DNA of 64,000 nucleotides from Neoalteromonas facilis (GTDB lineage Bacteria > Pseudomonadota > Gammaproteobacteria > Enterobacterales > Alteromonadaceae), in NCBI RefSeq assembly GCF_002807665.1, contig NZ_PEAY01000003.1:272103-336102 (forward strand). The letters run 5' to 3'. Below are positions 1 to 9,858 of this stretch, piece after piece. The translations under genes were made by a program, and so were the position numbers. The notes below the pieces were generated by a model. It searched no databases, was not told where the DNA came from, and worked only from the letters and a program-made list of their open reading frames with translations. The first letter of the stretch is position 1. Every line of letters starts with the position of its first letter.

Positions 1-300
1 GTTTAACGCGCTCTTAGGCATTTTCTTCACCAACAACTCACCGGCTTCAACCGCGTTGTTAAGGATAGCCGTACGGATAAGGCTGTTACCGCCACAAGAA
101 ACACCTGTGTAGTAGTCAGATAAACGAAGGTTGTAATCAGACTGAACCATTTTCATTTTCTTACGAAGCTCACCTTTGTCGTCAGCTTGTACGATATTAC
201 AGATGTTAGCCAAAGCCTCGTTAACGTCAGCGTGAGCTGTACCAGAGAAAACGAAAGAAGCGGCAGCGATAGCGATAGAAGTTTTAACTATTTTCAACAT
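1..300 (-). CDS. DUF3718-like exported protein (partial)
   Basis: The gene reads leftwards from an ATG at 298-300 and runs off the window, so only about the first 100 residues are visible. They begin with a clear Sec signal peptide (MLKIVKTSIAIAAASF..., cleavage after AHA), so the product is probably periplasmic. The mature part starts DVNEALANICN and has two cysteines, one in NICN and one in SCGGN, which could form a disulfide. A Shine-Dalgarno sequence, GAGGAA, lies about 7 nt upstream of the ATG. The layout resembles the small DUF3718 proteins of Alteromonadales, for which I know no function. The family call is from memory of its motif pattern and is moderately sure. Confidence 0.6.
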   Translation of the reverse strand, partial: MLKIVKTSIAIAAASFVFSGTAHADVNEALANICNIVQADDKGELRKKMKMVQSDYNLRLSDYYTGVSCGGNSLIRTAILNNAVEAGELLVKKMPKSALN

Positions 301-394
301 GGTTAATTCCTCGAATTAATTAAAAGTTAATGTGTTTGACCAGACGAATTAAACCGTATGTTGAATGATTAAAAAATAACCAGGCTCATACATT

Positions 395-412
395 GGTATA
401 TCAAAATATACC
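395..412. promoter_or_regulatory. Inverted repeat between divergent genes
   Basis: GGTATAT-CAAA-ATATACC is a perfect 7-bp inverted repeat in the space between the leftward DUF3718 gene and the rightward YbhB gene. It is followed by TTTT on the plus strand. It could be an operator or a weak AT-rich hairpin; the sequence alone does not decide. Confidence 0.3.
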
Positions 413-480
413 TTTTGCGTTGTGATAGTCGAATGGCAAGCTTGCTTGGCCGATTTTTTAGCTTGGCGAGGGTTTGCGAC

Positions 481-509
481 TTGACGGTCACTACTGTGAC
501 CTAAATACT
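481..509 (+). promoter_or_regulatory. Predicted promoter with operator-like spacer
   Basis: TTGACG at 481-486 and AATACT at 504-509 make a sigma-70-like pair with a 17-bp spacer, about 50 bp before the YbhB-family gene. The spacer holds a perfect inverted repeat, GGTCAC-TACT-GTGACC (486-501), placed where a regulator would touch both promoter elements. Confidence 0.4.
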
Positions 510-558
510 AACAAAGACCATTTTCAGATTTGTCGTCAAGACTCAACGAGGATAACCA

Positions 559-1077
559 ATGACAGCTTTATTGAAATCAGTAATGCCAGGGACCATGACA
601 ATAGAAAGTCGAGATATTAAGCATGGCGAATTTATGAGTAAGCGCCATGAGGCCGATGTGTTTGGTGGAGACGGCGATAATGTTTCCCCGCATCTTTCAT
701 GGTCTGGTGCGCCAGAGGGGACTAAAGCCTATGCCGTATTTTGTTTTGATCCTGACGCACCGACATGCAGTGGATTTTGGCATTGGCAACTGATCAACAT
801 TCCAGCCTCGGTAACCGAACTGGCTACTGGTGCGGGTAGCAGCGACTCGGCTAATATCCCCGAGGGCAGTTTTCAAAAGACGAATGATTACGGCACGGTT
901 GGCTTTGGTGGTGCATGTCCACCTGAAGGACATATTGCTCATCGATATCAATTTACCGTATTTGCTTTATCTGACAAGTTGGATATCCCGGAAGGTGCTT
1001 CGTCTGCTGTGGCGGGTTTTATGGTGAATGCTCACGCATTGGCATCCGTTACATTGGAAGCGCTATATAAGCGTTAG
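559..1077 (+). CDS. YbhB/YbcL family PEBP-like protein
   Basis: A 172-residue protein of the phosphatidylethanolamine-binding (Raf kinase inhibitor-like) fold, close in size to E. coli YbhB. The anion-pocket motifs are present: FDPDAPTCSGFWHW near the middle and PPEGHIAHRYQFTVFAL further on, where DPDAP and GH..HRY line the ligand site in the family. No signal peptide is visible, so it is probably cytoplasmic. The bacterial members have no settled substrate. The start is supported by GAGGAT about 6 nt upstream of the ATG. It stands alone, transcribed away from the DUF3718 gene and ending at a hairpin terminator shared with dolP. Confidence 0.85.
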   Translation: MTALLKSVMPGTMTIESRDIKHGEFMSKRHEADVFGGDGDNVSPHLSWSGAPEGTKAYAVFCFDPDAPTCSGFWHWQLINIPASVTELATGAGSSDSANIPEGSFQKTNDYGTVGFGGACPPEGHIAHRYQFTVFALSDKLDIPEGASSAVAGFMVNAHALASVTLEALYKR

Positions 1078-1090
1078 TGGCTAGCACAAA

Positions 1091-1119
1091 AAAGGGCATC
1101 CGATGTATTGATGCCCTTT
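1091..1119. terminator. Bidirectional terminator
   Basis: AAAGGGCATC (1091-1100) pairs perfectly with GATGCCCTTT (1110-1119) around a 9-nt loop. It sits just after the YbhB gene stop and before the end of convergent dolP, with A- and T-rich flanks suited to both strands. Confidence 0.75.
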
Positions 1120-1162
1120 ACATTTCGTAACGGTATATTGGTTACTTTCAATGGATTTGTCG

Positions 1163-1753
1163 CTAATTTTTCAAATCAAATGCGCGCACTACTTTGCTGA
1201 CACCTTCCACATTGCGAGCAATGTCTACAGCTGCGTTGGCTTCCTGCATCGACAGGCGGCCCATTAGAAATACTTCACTGTTTTCAACGATCACCGAGAC
1301 ATTCAACGTCGGGACTCGGTCATCAGTCACAAACTTTGCGCGGATCTTTGAAGCTAACCAAATATCATTTGCTTGCGTTGTTGCGCCAATGGGTTGTGTT
1401 TGCCTGATTTGATTGTGGATCTTGCTGATGTTGGGTACTTGCTGAGTCGCATCAACCGCCATTTGTCTCAACGCTTGGCTTGGCGCTTGGCCCGTTAACA
1501 ATACAACAGAGTTGTACACATTAACCTGAATGTTAGCTTCATTGCGCAACGCTTCTTGTTTCGCTAACTCAAACGCGATACGCCCTTGCAATGTCGTATC
1601 ATCGAGTTGGGTGCCAACTGTTCGACGATCATTTGCGCTGACCGCTGCAACGGTGCCAGCGGCACCAACAGCCACAACGGCACAACCACTTTGTATAACA
1701 AGTGCCGTTGCGATCAATCCTGATAATAAAACCTGCTTCCCTATTTTACCCAT
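1163..1753 (-). CDS. dolP: BON-domain outer-membrane lipoprotein DolP (YraP-like)
   Basis: About 196 residues from the ATG at 1751-1753, with a signal sequence ending ...ALVIQSGC (Cys24) that looks like a lipobox, although Gln at -3 is unusual. Two BON (phospholipid-binding) domains follow, roughly residues 45-110 and 120-190; the second contains the KIRAKFVTDDRVPTLNVSV-type core. In E. coli, DolP binds anionic phospholipid and supports the BAM complex and envelope integrity; the same role is inferred here. A longer frame begins at 1804, but that start overlaps diaA, and the chosen start lies 2 nt after the diaA stop and gives a normal lipoprotein leader. It is the last gene of lpoA-yraN-diaA-dolP, the enterobacterial order. 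Confidence 0.85.
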   Translation of the reverse strand: MGKIGKQVLLSGLIATALVIQSGCAVVAVGAAGTVAAVSANDRRTVGTQLDDTTLQGRIAFELAKQEALRNEANIQVNVYNSVVLLTGQAPSQALRQMAVDATQQVPNISKIHNQIRQTQPIGATTQANDIWLASKIRAKFVTDDRVPTLNVSVIVENSEVFLMGRLSMQEANAAVDIARNVEGVSKVVRAFDLKN

Positions 1754-1755
1754 GA

Positions 1756-2697
<942 letters not shown>

Positions 2698-2714
<17 letters not shown>

Positions 2715-4671
2715 TCACACGAACCTGTTCATTGTCGATAACGGCCAGCGGCAATTCACGCACCACTTCGTGCGCTTCATTCAAATGCAAAGTACCCGAC
2801 AAGCTTTGTTTGCTTAACTGAGGAACGACTGCCATGTGTGGCATGTTTGTCATTTGCTGATATGCATCAAAGCCAAGTGCAAAAAGGCGTTTCAGAGATT
2901 CACGCTGATTGGGGTAAAGAGCAGTGTATTCATTGGATAAGGCTTGCCACTGATTATTCGGCATCATCCACGGCATATCGATAAAGTGGATATTTTGTAA
3001 ATCACGCAACAGGTTTTTACTGCTATCAAATCGAATACTGCGAGATGTCACGTATACCGGTACATCTTTATCGGTGAATGGACTAAGGCTCGCTTCGATA
3101 ACAGGGTTTAGTAACTCCGTTTGATCCGGTGATGAAAACGCAACGATGGCGTCAATATCTCGCCTGTTGCGAGGAACGTTATAGAGTTCAGGAATTAAAA
3201 TACGCTCTAGCGTTTTGATCCGCTCCTTACTTTGTTCTACATCAAGCGCAGCTCCAACACCTTCACGCATACTGTTGATGCTGTCATAGCTGACAATGGT
3301 GATACCTTGATTTTCAGTAAGCCCGTTTAATTCTCGCCACTTTGCCAGAAAAGCTGCGGCCATGCGCTGATTAATCGTATCCTGTGCATGTACCATGATT
3401 GGGAATCGATAGCCTTGCGCGAAAACATGCTGGGCTAATTGCTGAGCTTCATCTTCAGGCGCTAACGCAAAGAAGTAATGAGGCTTAATATCAGGCGATA
3501 TTGTGTTAGTTGTCTCACTGACTACCCGACTTTCATCGTTTTCAATGGGGGGAGCTGGCGACGGTACAACTGCGTTATCTAAAACATCGGTTACTCTGTT
3601 TAACGCCAGCAATTGTGTTTGTGGGCCGAGCAAACCCTGAACTCGAATAATCTCTTCGCGTAACAATGGGCCAATGACGATATCAACGTCAGCTAATGCT
3701 GTTGCAGCTACCTCAGGATTAACCTCAGCTGTGTCAAAGAATAGCAGTTCAATAGGTTCAGCAAATGCGCCATTGGGTTGTTTTTGTTGCATGTAGGCCG
3801 CCAACAACCCTTGCTTAATCGCGTTGGCTTGCGCCGACAAACGTCCCGTAAAAGGCAATATGACGGCCACTTTTTGCGGCACTTGTTGCTGCACTTGGAC
3901 CCCACTGGCTAATTCTGCGGGTGGTTCCATTACAATCGGGTGACTTGGATGTTGTTGCGAAAAAGCTTGAAACGTTGCCAATAGACGCTGTGGCTGATCG
4001 CCGTAATTGCGCAGCATAGCGATTACGGCAAGCCAAGGCCGGAGTTGAGGTGAATTATCGAACGCTTGAGTTCGTTCTTCTAATGACGCTCTATTTAGCC
4101 ATTGCCAGATTGCGTGATTCGCTTCACTGCTCAACGCTTGGCCAAGGGCTAAAGTGCCGGCAGCATTTACATACTGTCCTGCATTCGCGTAGGCAGCTGC
4201 CAGCATTTGCTGTTGGCGTGCACGTAAATTGGTATCACTGGTTACGCTCTGTAGCAATTCAATACGTGTCTTATTATCAATCGCATTTTCTTCCGCGCAT
4301 TCCACCAACAGCAAATTAAAGTGGGCAGACGGTGGAACTGAGAAAGTGTCTTTAATGGCCTTCAACAAAGCCAGCGTTTTGTCGCATTGCTCTTCTGCAC
4401 GATAGGCATCAGCCGCCGTTAATAGTTGGCTGACTACTTCAGGTTCTGATTGGTTGTTTTGCCACGCGATTTTAGCTGTTTCTATTAAGCTTTCTGGGGT
4501 AGTGGCTATTTCTTGGGCTTTCGTTTCAACAGGGGGAGGCGCTATAACCGCTCTTGATGTTGTATGCGTTGGTGTGGAGCCGCACGCACTCAAGCCTAAC
4601 ATTAACGCTAATGCAGAGAGCGTTTGAAATTTTCCTGTTGGGCGTGTTGTTGCGAAATTCATAGCGGCCAT
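2698..4671 (-). CDS. lpoA: Penicillin-binding protein activator LpoA (LppC family)
   Basis: A 657-residue outer-membrane lipoprotein. The leader ends LMLGLSAC with the lipidated Cys at about residue 30. A TPR-like helical N-terminal half (about 40-245) is followed by a periplasmic-binding-protein-like half (KVAVILPFTGRLSAQANAIKQG... near residue 267 onward), the two-part architecture of LpoA. In E. coli LpoA reaches through the periplasm to activate the synthase PBP1A. An internal stretch rich in Pro, Glu and Ser (about 365-400) looks like a flexible insertion. It is the first gene of the leftward cluster and is divergent from rsmI, the usual gammaproteobacterial arrangement. An ATG three codons later is an equally possible start. 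Confidence 0.9.
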
Positions 4672-4830
4672 TAAAAGAGCGTTTTCACGCAGTTTAACAC
4701 TACGTATTGAAAGTGTTCCACAGTCTATGCTGCAAAATGGCTCAAAGATCAGGTAGAACCGCTATATTCTGCTCGGGTCATGTGTATCACGTGCTACACT
4801 CGCGCTAAAATATTGTCTACAAACAAGTAA

Positions 4831-5721
4831 ATGAGCGTTCATATGTCTACAGACGTAACTTCAGATACCCCAATGTCTCAACAGGCGGAAGGAGGCACCT
4901 TGTATATTGTGCCAACGCCTATTGGGAATCTCTCTGATATAACTCAGCGTGCATTGGCAATTCTGGCATCGGTAGATGTTGTGGCGGCTGAAGACACCCG
5001 CCATAGCAAACGTTTGTTTGAGCACTTTGATATTTCGACCAAAATGGTATCGATGCATCAACATAACGAATCTCAGCGAGCAGAAATGTTGAGCCAGCGT
5101 TTACTCGGCGGACAAAGTATTGCGCTGATATCCGACGCAGGAACGCCGCTGATCAGCGATCCTGGTTATGTGCTTGTTAGTCATTGTCGTGATAAAGGGA
5201 TCCGCGTCGTTGCACTGCCAGGTGCTTGTGCTGCGATCACCGCATTAAGTGGCTCGGGATTACCGACGGATAAGTTTCAATTTATTGGCTTTTTGCCGGT
5301 TAAGCAGGCGGCATTAACTTCGGCTTTGCGTGAGGTCGCAGAATCTGAATGCACTACCGTTTGTTACGAAGCGCCGCGACGTGTTTTGGCAACCATAACA
5401 GCCTGCTGCGACGCATTGCACGAAAGCCAAAAAATTGTGCTGGCAAAAGAACTTTCCAAAACCTTTGAACACTACGCAAGCGGTACGCCGCAGGAAGTTA
5501 AAGAGTGGTTGCTTGAAGATGAACGCCGTCAAAAAGGCGAATTCGTTTTGATGATTTCGCCGCGCCAAACCAGCGAAGAGGAATTACCCTCTGAGGCAAT
5601 AAACTTGCTCTCTGAACTGGTGGCATTGCTGCCACCGAAGAAGGCAGCAGCAGTGGTAGCTTCACATTATGGCGTTAAGAAAAATGCGCTGTATTCCTAT
5701 TTGCTCGAAAATAAGGAATAG
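4831..5721 (+). CDS. rsmI: 16S rRNA 2'-O-ribose C1402 methyltransferase RsmI
   Basis: A 296-residue SAM-dependent tetrapyrrole-methylase-fold enzyme. Family signatures are present: GTLYIVPTPIGNLSDIT at residues 22-38, AAEDTRHS, and SDAGTPLISDPG near residue 108. RsmI methylates the ribose of C1402 in the ribosomal P site together with RsmH. The first ATG gives an N-terminal tail of about 20 residues before the conserved core; an ATG four codons in (4843) is an alternative start, and neither has a strong ribosome binding site. Divergent from lpoA. The gene ends just before a short hairpin. Confidence 0.92.
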   Translation: MSVHMSTDVTSDTPMSQQAEGGTLYIVPTPIGNLSDITQRALAILASVDVVAAEDTRHSKRLFEHFDISTKMVSMHQHNESQRAEMLSQRLLGGQSIALISDAGTPLISDPGYVLVSHCRDKGIRVVALPGACAAITALSGSGLPTDKFQFIGFLPVKQAALTSALREVAESECTTVCYEAPRRVLATITACCDALHESQKIVLAKELSKTFEHYASGTPQEVKEWLLEDERRQKGEFVLMISPRQTSEEELPSEAINLLSELVALLPPKKAAAVVASHYGVKKNALYSYLLENKE

Positions 5722-5744
5722 GTTTGTGGCAAATTCAGCACGTC

Positions 5745-5764
5745 GTCCTGATGAAAGTCAGGAC
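5745..5764 (+). terminator. Possible terminator after rsmI
   Basis: GTCCTGA-TGAAAG-TCAGGAC is a perfect 7-bp stem 24 nt after the rsmI stop, followed by CTTCTTGG rather than a clean T run. It could end rsmI transcription inefficiently. Confidence 0.4.
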
Positions 5765-5911
5765 CTTCTTGGCACGTATAGCAGTCATCGGGTAAAGAAC
5801 TTGCAAGTAAGAAAAGTGAGTAGATGGTTGTCGCTCTAGATATTGATTGTGAATGGCCGCTAAAGCAAAAATAGCAGTCAAACATTATATCGCTCTTGAT
5901 AATGTCGCATT

Positions 5912-8341
5912 TTAATCAGTGCTTTTATCAAACAAAGAAGCTAACAGACCATACAAGGTGGCCATGTCAATTGGTTTACCAATATGTGCCGTGAAGCCAT
6001 GTTCCAAATAATTTGACACATCTTCCAGCATTGCATTTGCTGTTAGCGCAACTATTGGAGCAGCGTTACTTAGTTTTTTAATTTCTTTCATTGCCGTTAC
6101 ACCGTCCATTATTGGCATCTGAATATCCATTAGGATTAAATCAAACCTTTCTTTTTTAGCAAGTTCAACAGCTAATTTACCGTTGTCTACCGTTATAAGC
6201 TCGGCATTTGTGTCTTCCAACATCGATTGAATGATAACTTGGTTGATTTCATTGTCTTCGGCTATTAAGACTCTTTTCCCGTTCAATTTAGGCGCCATCA
6301 ATGTCTTTTGAGTGGCTGCACGCGCTTTTTCATTTGTTTTTTTAAGTGGTAAAACGACTCTTATAGCTGTTCCTTTGTTCGCTTTACTTTTGACTTGAAT
6401 TGTTCCTTGCATCATATGAATTAAGCTCAGCGTTATAGACATTCCCAGACCTGTACCACCGAACCTTCTCGTCATGGAGCTATCAGCCTGTGAAAATCGC
6501 TCAAATATTTTTTCTTGGGCTTCTTTACTCATACCGATACCAGTATCAACAACATCTATGCAGACCGAATCAATACCACTGCTTTCAATAGTGGACAAAT
6601 TAATGTTAACGCTGCCTTTATCAGTGAACTTCACCGCGTTTGAAACTAAATTCAATAATATTTGCTTTACCCTAACAATGTCGCCAAGCCAACCATCTAT
6701 GAAGTTGTCATCAACTCTACTAATTAATTGAATACCTTTGTTGCTAACTATGCTATTGACCTCAAATTCAACAGACTTCAATACTTCCAGCATCGCAAAA
6801 GGCTCTAGTTCTAAATCCAATTTGTTATCTTCAATCTTAGAGTAGTCGAGAATATCGTTGATAATGGTCAACAATGAACTTGCGGAAGACAATGCATTCT
6901 CAAGCATAATTGCTGATTTTGTATCTAACTTAGCTCGATTAACTAACTGGAGGCCGCCTAAGATTGCATTCATGGGAGTGCGGATCTCGTGGCTCATGTT
7001 GGCAAGAAATTCACTTTTAGCCTTATTAGCTTGCTCAGCCACGAGTTTTGCGGACTCAAGTTCTCTTATGACGTTCACTTTCTCTGTAATGTCATAATTT
7101 ACACCGATCACTTTGACCGCTTGTTCATTTTCGTTTCTAATTACCTCGGCGCTAGCCTTTATTGTTCGAACTTGCCCATCAGGATGCACAACTCGAAACT
7201 CCGGGTCGAAAGTAGCAATTCCTTTCACAGCATCTGCTAATAATTGCTTTGATTTCTCTATGTCTTCTGGATGCACGCACTGCTCCCAAGCCTCATATGC
7301 ACCTGAAAAACTATCCTCTGAGATGCCGTAAAGCTTGTACATCCATTCATCCCAAACAAGCTGATTAGTAATAACGTCCCACTCCCAAATACCAATTTCT
7401 GCAGAGTCGTTCGCCAACTTAGTTCTTAAAGAGCTTGTCTCGGCTTCAGCTTTAGCTTGTCTTAGTTTTTCCTCAATGGCTTTTTGCTGTGATATGTCCT
7501 GAATAACAGAACAGATAAATTCTTCGCCAGATGTATTAGTGATTTTTACACCAGATAATTGAACAGGGTAGGTATATCCCGTCTTATGTATATATTCTTT
7601 AAAGTACGGACCATAGCGACCAGTTTCTAAAAGGGATTCTAATTGTTCCTGTTCTTGCCGCTCGTACTTCTTTGGGGTTAGTTGCCAGTAATCCATTTTA
7701 TTGAGTTCATCAATGCCATAGCCGCTAAAGCGACTTAACTCCTGATTTACGTAATCAAACGAGCCATCACTGAGCCTGTTAATTGCAATTCCAACAGGCG
7801 CTAGGTTGACAAATTCTTCGAACTTTTCCTTTTCTTTTAGATAGGCTAATTTGATTTTTTCAATTTCTAGGTTTGCGGTATCTAAGTTATCGTTGGCAAG
7901 CATTAGCTCACTTATATCGCGGCCTATTGCTAATATGAGTCTCTCGTTACCTGATACGAAAGCTGTCAAAGAAACTAGGCACTGAAATGTTGAGCCGTCG
8001 AGTCGCGAATGGACCCAGTCAAACAGCTGCGGCCCCTCTTTAAAAGCACGACTAATGTACTCGCTTGCCATTTCTTGTGATGTTCTGCCACATGGTTGGT
8101 ATTCAGGGGAGATATCTGCAGGAGTAAGGAGTAGGAAATTGTTTTTGCTTTTGACACCATGGAGGTTAACGGCGGATTGATTGCACTCAATGAACCGTCC
8201 CGTTTCCAAGTCAATAATAGAAAGAGCATCACCTGAGACTTCAAATAGTTTTTTGTACTTAGCGTTTTCAGCCTTAGTACTTTTTAGTTGTATCCGTAAC
8301 TGTTCAATTTCTGATCTTAGGTCGAGCTCTTGGCTACTCAT
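5912..8341 (-). CDS. PAS-PAS-PAS hybrid sensor histidine kinase/response regulator
   Basis: An 809-residue protein with no membrane segment, so the sensor is cytoplasmic. In order: a coiled-coil start (1-30), three PAS domains (about 30-147, 172-290 and 310-425), a HisKA domain with phospho-acceptor His451 in NMSHEIRTPMNA, an HATPase domain with N568, DTGIGM (599-604) and GGTGLGM (628-634), and a C-terminal receiver with acid pair E695/D696, phospho-acceptor Asp739 and Lys789. All catalytic residues are present, so it should autophosphorylate and pass phosphate to its own receiver. There is no Hpt domain, so a separate phosphotransfer protein would be needed to go further. It stands alone and no cognate regulator is adjacent, so the signal and output are unknown. 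Confidence 0.9.
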   Translation of the reverse strand: MSSQELDLRSEIEQLRIQLKSTKAENAKYKKLFEVSGDALSIIDLETGRFIECNQSAVNLHGVKSKNNFLLLTPADISPEYQPCGRTSQEMASEYISRAFKEGPQLFDWVHSRLDGSTFQCLVSLTAFVSGNERLILAIGRDISELMLANDNLDTANLEIEKIKLAYLKEKEKFEEFVNLAPVGIAINRLSDGSFDYVNQELSRFSGYGIDELNKMDYWQLTPKKYERQEQEQLESLLETGRYGPYFKEYIHKTGYTYPVQLSGVKITNTSGEEFICSVIQDISQQKAIEEKLRQAKAEAETSSLRTKLANDSAEIGIWEWDVITNQLVWDEWMYKLYGISEDSFSGAYEAWEQCVHPEDIEKSKQLLADAVKGIATFDPEFRVVHPDGQVRTIKASAEVIRNENEQAVKVIGVNYDITEKVNVIRELESAKLVAEQANKAKSEFLANMSHEIRTPMNAILGGLQLVNRAKLDTKSAIMLENALSSASSLLTIINDILDYSKIEDNKLDLELEPFAMLEVLKSVEFEVNSIVSNKGIQLISRVDDNFIDGWLGDIVRVKQILLNLVSNAVKFTDKGSVNINLSTIESSGIDSVCIDVVDTGIGMSKEAQEKIFERFSQADSSMTRRFGGTGLGMSITLSLIHMMQGTIQVKSKANKGTAIRVVLPLKKTNEKARAATQKTLMAPKLNGKRVLIAEDNEINQVIIQSMLEDTNAELITVDNGKLAVELAKKERFDLILMDIQMPIMDGVTAMKEIKKLSNAAPIVALTANAMLEDVSNYLEHGFTAHIGKPIDMATLYGLLASLFDKSTD

Positions 8342-8617
8342 TTTAATCTTCTTTGTTACAACTTATAGTGTTTCCAGTATTGATATTAGACGAAAGTAAG
8401 AAAGTCTGCTCTCAATTCAAAAGAGCAATGAACTCAGCTGTCCGCCGTTCTGTGTAACCTGTTAAAACAGCAATCAAAGCCCTAGTAATATGAACGACCG
8501 GTAATTGTCTGTTGTTGCCAGACAAAGCCATGCTTTAGCTATTCACTTAAAGCGGCCCCTCGCAATTTGCATTTACTGGGTTAAGATGTATGATCCGTAA
8601 AGTATCTAATCACTTAT

Positions 8618-8675
8618 TAAGGAGGTGTCTTGTATGTATCGTTCATCAACAAAATCAAAATTTACACCGTCCTTA
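8618..8675 (+). promoter_or_regulatory. Hairpin sequestering a near-perfect Shine-Dalgarno
   Basis: TAAGGAGGTG (8618-8627) matches the full complement of the 16S rRNA 3' end. It can pair with CACC-G-TCCTTA (8665-8675), giving 10 base pairs with one bulged G at 8669. The 3' arm lies inside the short frame that the Shine-Dalgarno serves, so translation of that frame would open the hairpin. Pairing was read by eye. Confidence 0.5.
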
Positions 8676-8693
8676 CTTGTCTATCTGTTTTAG
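8634..8693 (+). CDS. Candidate 19-residue leader peptide
   Basis: ATG at 8634 opens a 19-codon frame (MYRSSTKSKFTPSLLVYLF) ending in TAG. The ribosome binding site, GGAGG, lies 8 nt upstream and is the strongest in this region. The peptide is basic and Ser-rich, then hydrophobic, and resembles no family I know. It ends 64 nt before the methyltransferase start. The strong ribosome binding site and the position suggest a leader peptide controlling the downstream gene, but a frame this short can occur by chance. Confidence 0.35.
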   Translation: MYRSSTKSKFTPSLLVYLF

Positions 8694-8757
8694 AAAGCAA
8701 CTCTTAGAATCATAGCTCGTAGGGACGACATTTTTATTTATTTGTCGGAATTACGAT

Positions 8758-9597
8758 ATGTACAAAGAATTAAACGGCGCTACCGCCAAACCTAAAGTGT
8801 GGAATTGTTACACCGCTGATAAGCTTTGGACTGATGCTTACATAGCCAAGCAAATGCTGTCTTTCCACCTTAACCCAGAAATTAATGCGGCCTCACGTTC
8901 ATTTAACTTTATCAATAGGTCTGTGAATTGGATGATTGAAGAGTTCAATTTAGGGAAGAAATCAAAGGTCATCGACTTTGGTTGCGGGCCTGGCCTCTAT
9001 ACCCACCGATTTAAGCAGCAAGGCATAGGTAAAGTAGTTGGAGTGGACTTTTCGCAGTCCTCAATTAGTTACGCCAAAGAGCGCGCTCAGGAAGATGCGC
9101 TTGATGTTGAGTATCACCTTGCAAACTATTTGGACTTTGAAAGCGATAGTAAATACGACTTAATCACATTAGTAATGTGTGATTTTTGCGCATTGAGTCC
9201 CTCACAACGAAGTCATCTGCTTAAGAAATTTAAAAGCATGCTTAAACCTAATGGTGCTATTGCCCTCGATGTCTTTACAGATTCTAGATTTAAAGGGCTA
9301 CAAGAAAGTATTACCTTACAAAAAGGTTATATGGAAGGGTTTTGGAGCGACAATGAATATTGGTGTATTCACACGTCTCATGGATACACAGATGAACGAG
9401 TGTGGCTTGATAAGTTCACAGTTATTGAGAAATGTAGGCAATGGGATGTGTACAATTGGCTTCAACACTTCAGTCAGGAAACGCTGAAAACTGAAATTGA
9501 AGCACATGGGCTTTCTATTGTGTCTTTCTACAAGGATCTTTGCGGTACTCCGCAAGAAGATGCCGACGAAATGGCGGTTGTCATTAAAGAGTCTTAA
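8758..9597 (+). CDS. Class I SAM-dependent methyltransferase
   Basis: A 279-residue protein with the Rossmann-fold methyltransferase motifs: motif I VIDFGCGPGLYTHRF near residue 72, the acidic end of strand 2 in VVGVDFSQ near residue 93, and DLITLVMCDFCALSP near residue 136 for the catalytic face. An N-terminal segment of about 65 residues (LWTDAYIAKQMLSFHLNPE) and a C-terminal FYKDLCG region frame the fold, as in small-molecule methyltransferases. The substrate cannot be read from the sequence. It is a single gene with its own terminator. Its own ribosome binding site is weak (GGA about 9 nt upstream), in contrast to the strong one of the short frame before it. Confidence 0.85.
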   Translation: MYKELNGATAKPKVWNCYTADKLWTDAYIAKQMLSFHLNPEINAASRSFNFINRSVNWMIEEFNLGKKSKVIDFGCGPGLYTHRFKQQGIGKVVGVDFSQSSISYAKERAQEDALDVEYHLANYLDFESDSKYDLITLVMCDFCALSPSQRSHLLKKFKSMLKPNGAIALDVFTDSRFKGLQESITLQKGYMEGFWSDNEYWCIHTSHGYTDERVWLDKFTVIEKCRQWDVYNWLQHFSQETLKTEIEAHGLSIVSFYKDLCGTPQEDADEMAVVIKES

Positions 9598-9604
9598 AGA
9601 AATT

Positions 9605-9642
9605 GTGTGCAGATGAATGTAGGTTTCACCTGCACACTTTTT
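9605..9642 (+). terminator. Terminator after the methyltransferase
   Basis: GTGTGCAG (9605-9612) pairs perfectly with CTGCACAC (9630-9637), followed by TTTTT. It begins 8 nt after the stop codon. Confidence 0.8.
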
Positions 9643-9691
9643 AGATGCCAATTAAAAAAGAGCAAAGTCAATGCTCGCTCTTTGTCTTCAG

Positions 9692-9768
9692 GAGATCCTC
9701 GATCATTCGAGGATGACGAGCAGAAAGTTGTCTAACGCTGAGACTCCCGTCGTTAGCAGGAATGGCCG
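9692..9768. repeat. Two REP-like palindromic units
   Basis: Two related elements lie side by side. Unit 1 (9692-9718) opens GAGATCCTCG and closes CGAGGATGACG, with an 8-bp stem around TCAT. Unit 2 (9740-9768) opens GAGACTCCCG and closes CAGGAATGGCCG. Both fit the general form GAGAtyCCyG...GGAATGaCG of REP-type extragenic elements in gammaproteobacteria. No further copies were noticed elsewhere in the window. Confidence 0.45.
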
Positions 9769-9858
9769 AAAATCACGCATTACAGGATATGTTCAAAATA
9801 CCCGCTTTTCCAACAAGCTGAACTACCAAAATATAAGTGATTGATCAAAATGTAACCA

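Larger units (their letters stand above)
8342..8757. other. 416-nt intergenic region with several hairpins
   Basis: Between the divergent kinase and methyltransferase genes lie four potential hairpins on the plus strand: TTGTCTG/CAGACAA (8505-8525), GCTTTA/TAAAGC (8532-8553), a long one that hides a ribosome binding site (8618-8675) and CGACA/TGTCG (8726-8747). A 19-codon reading frame lies inside (8634-8693). The first 160 nt, nearest the kinase start, hold nothing I recognise. Confidence 0.5.

Noticed and set aside
5722-5911. RNase P RNA, which lies after rsmI in some relatives
   Set aside because: The 190-nt gap is too short and lacks the conserved RNase P core sequences.
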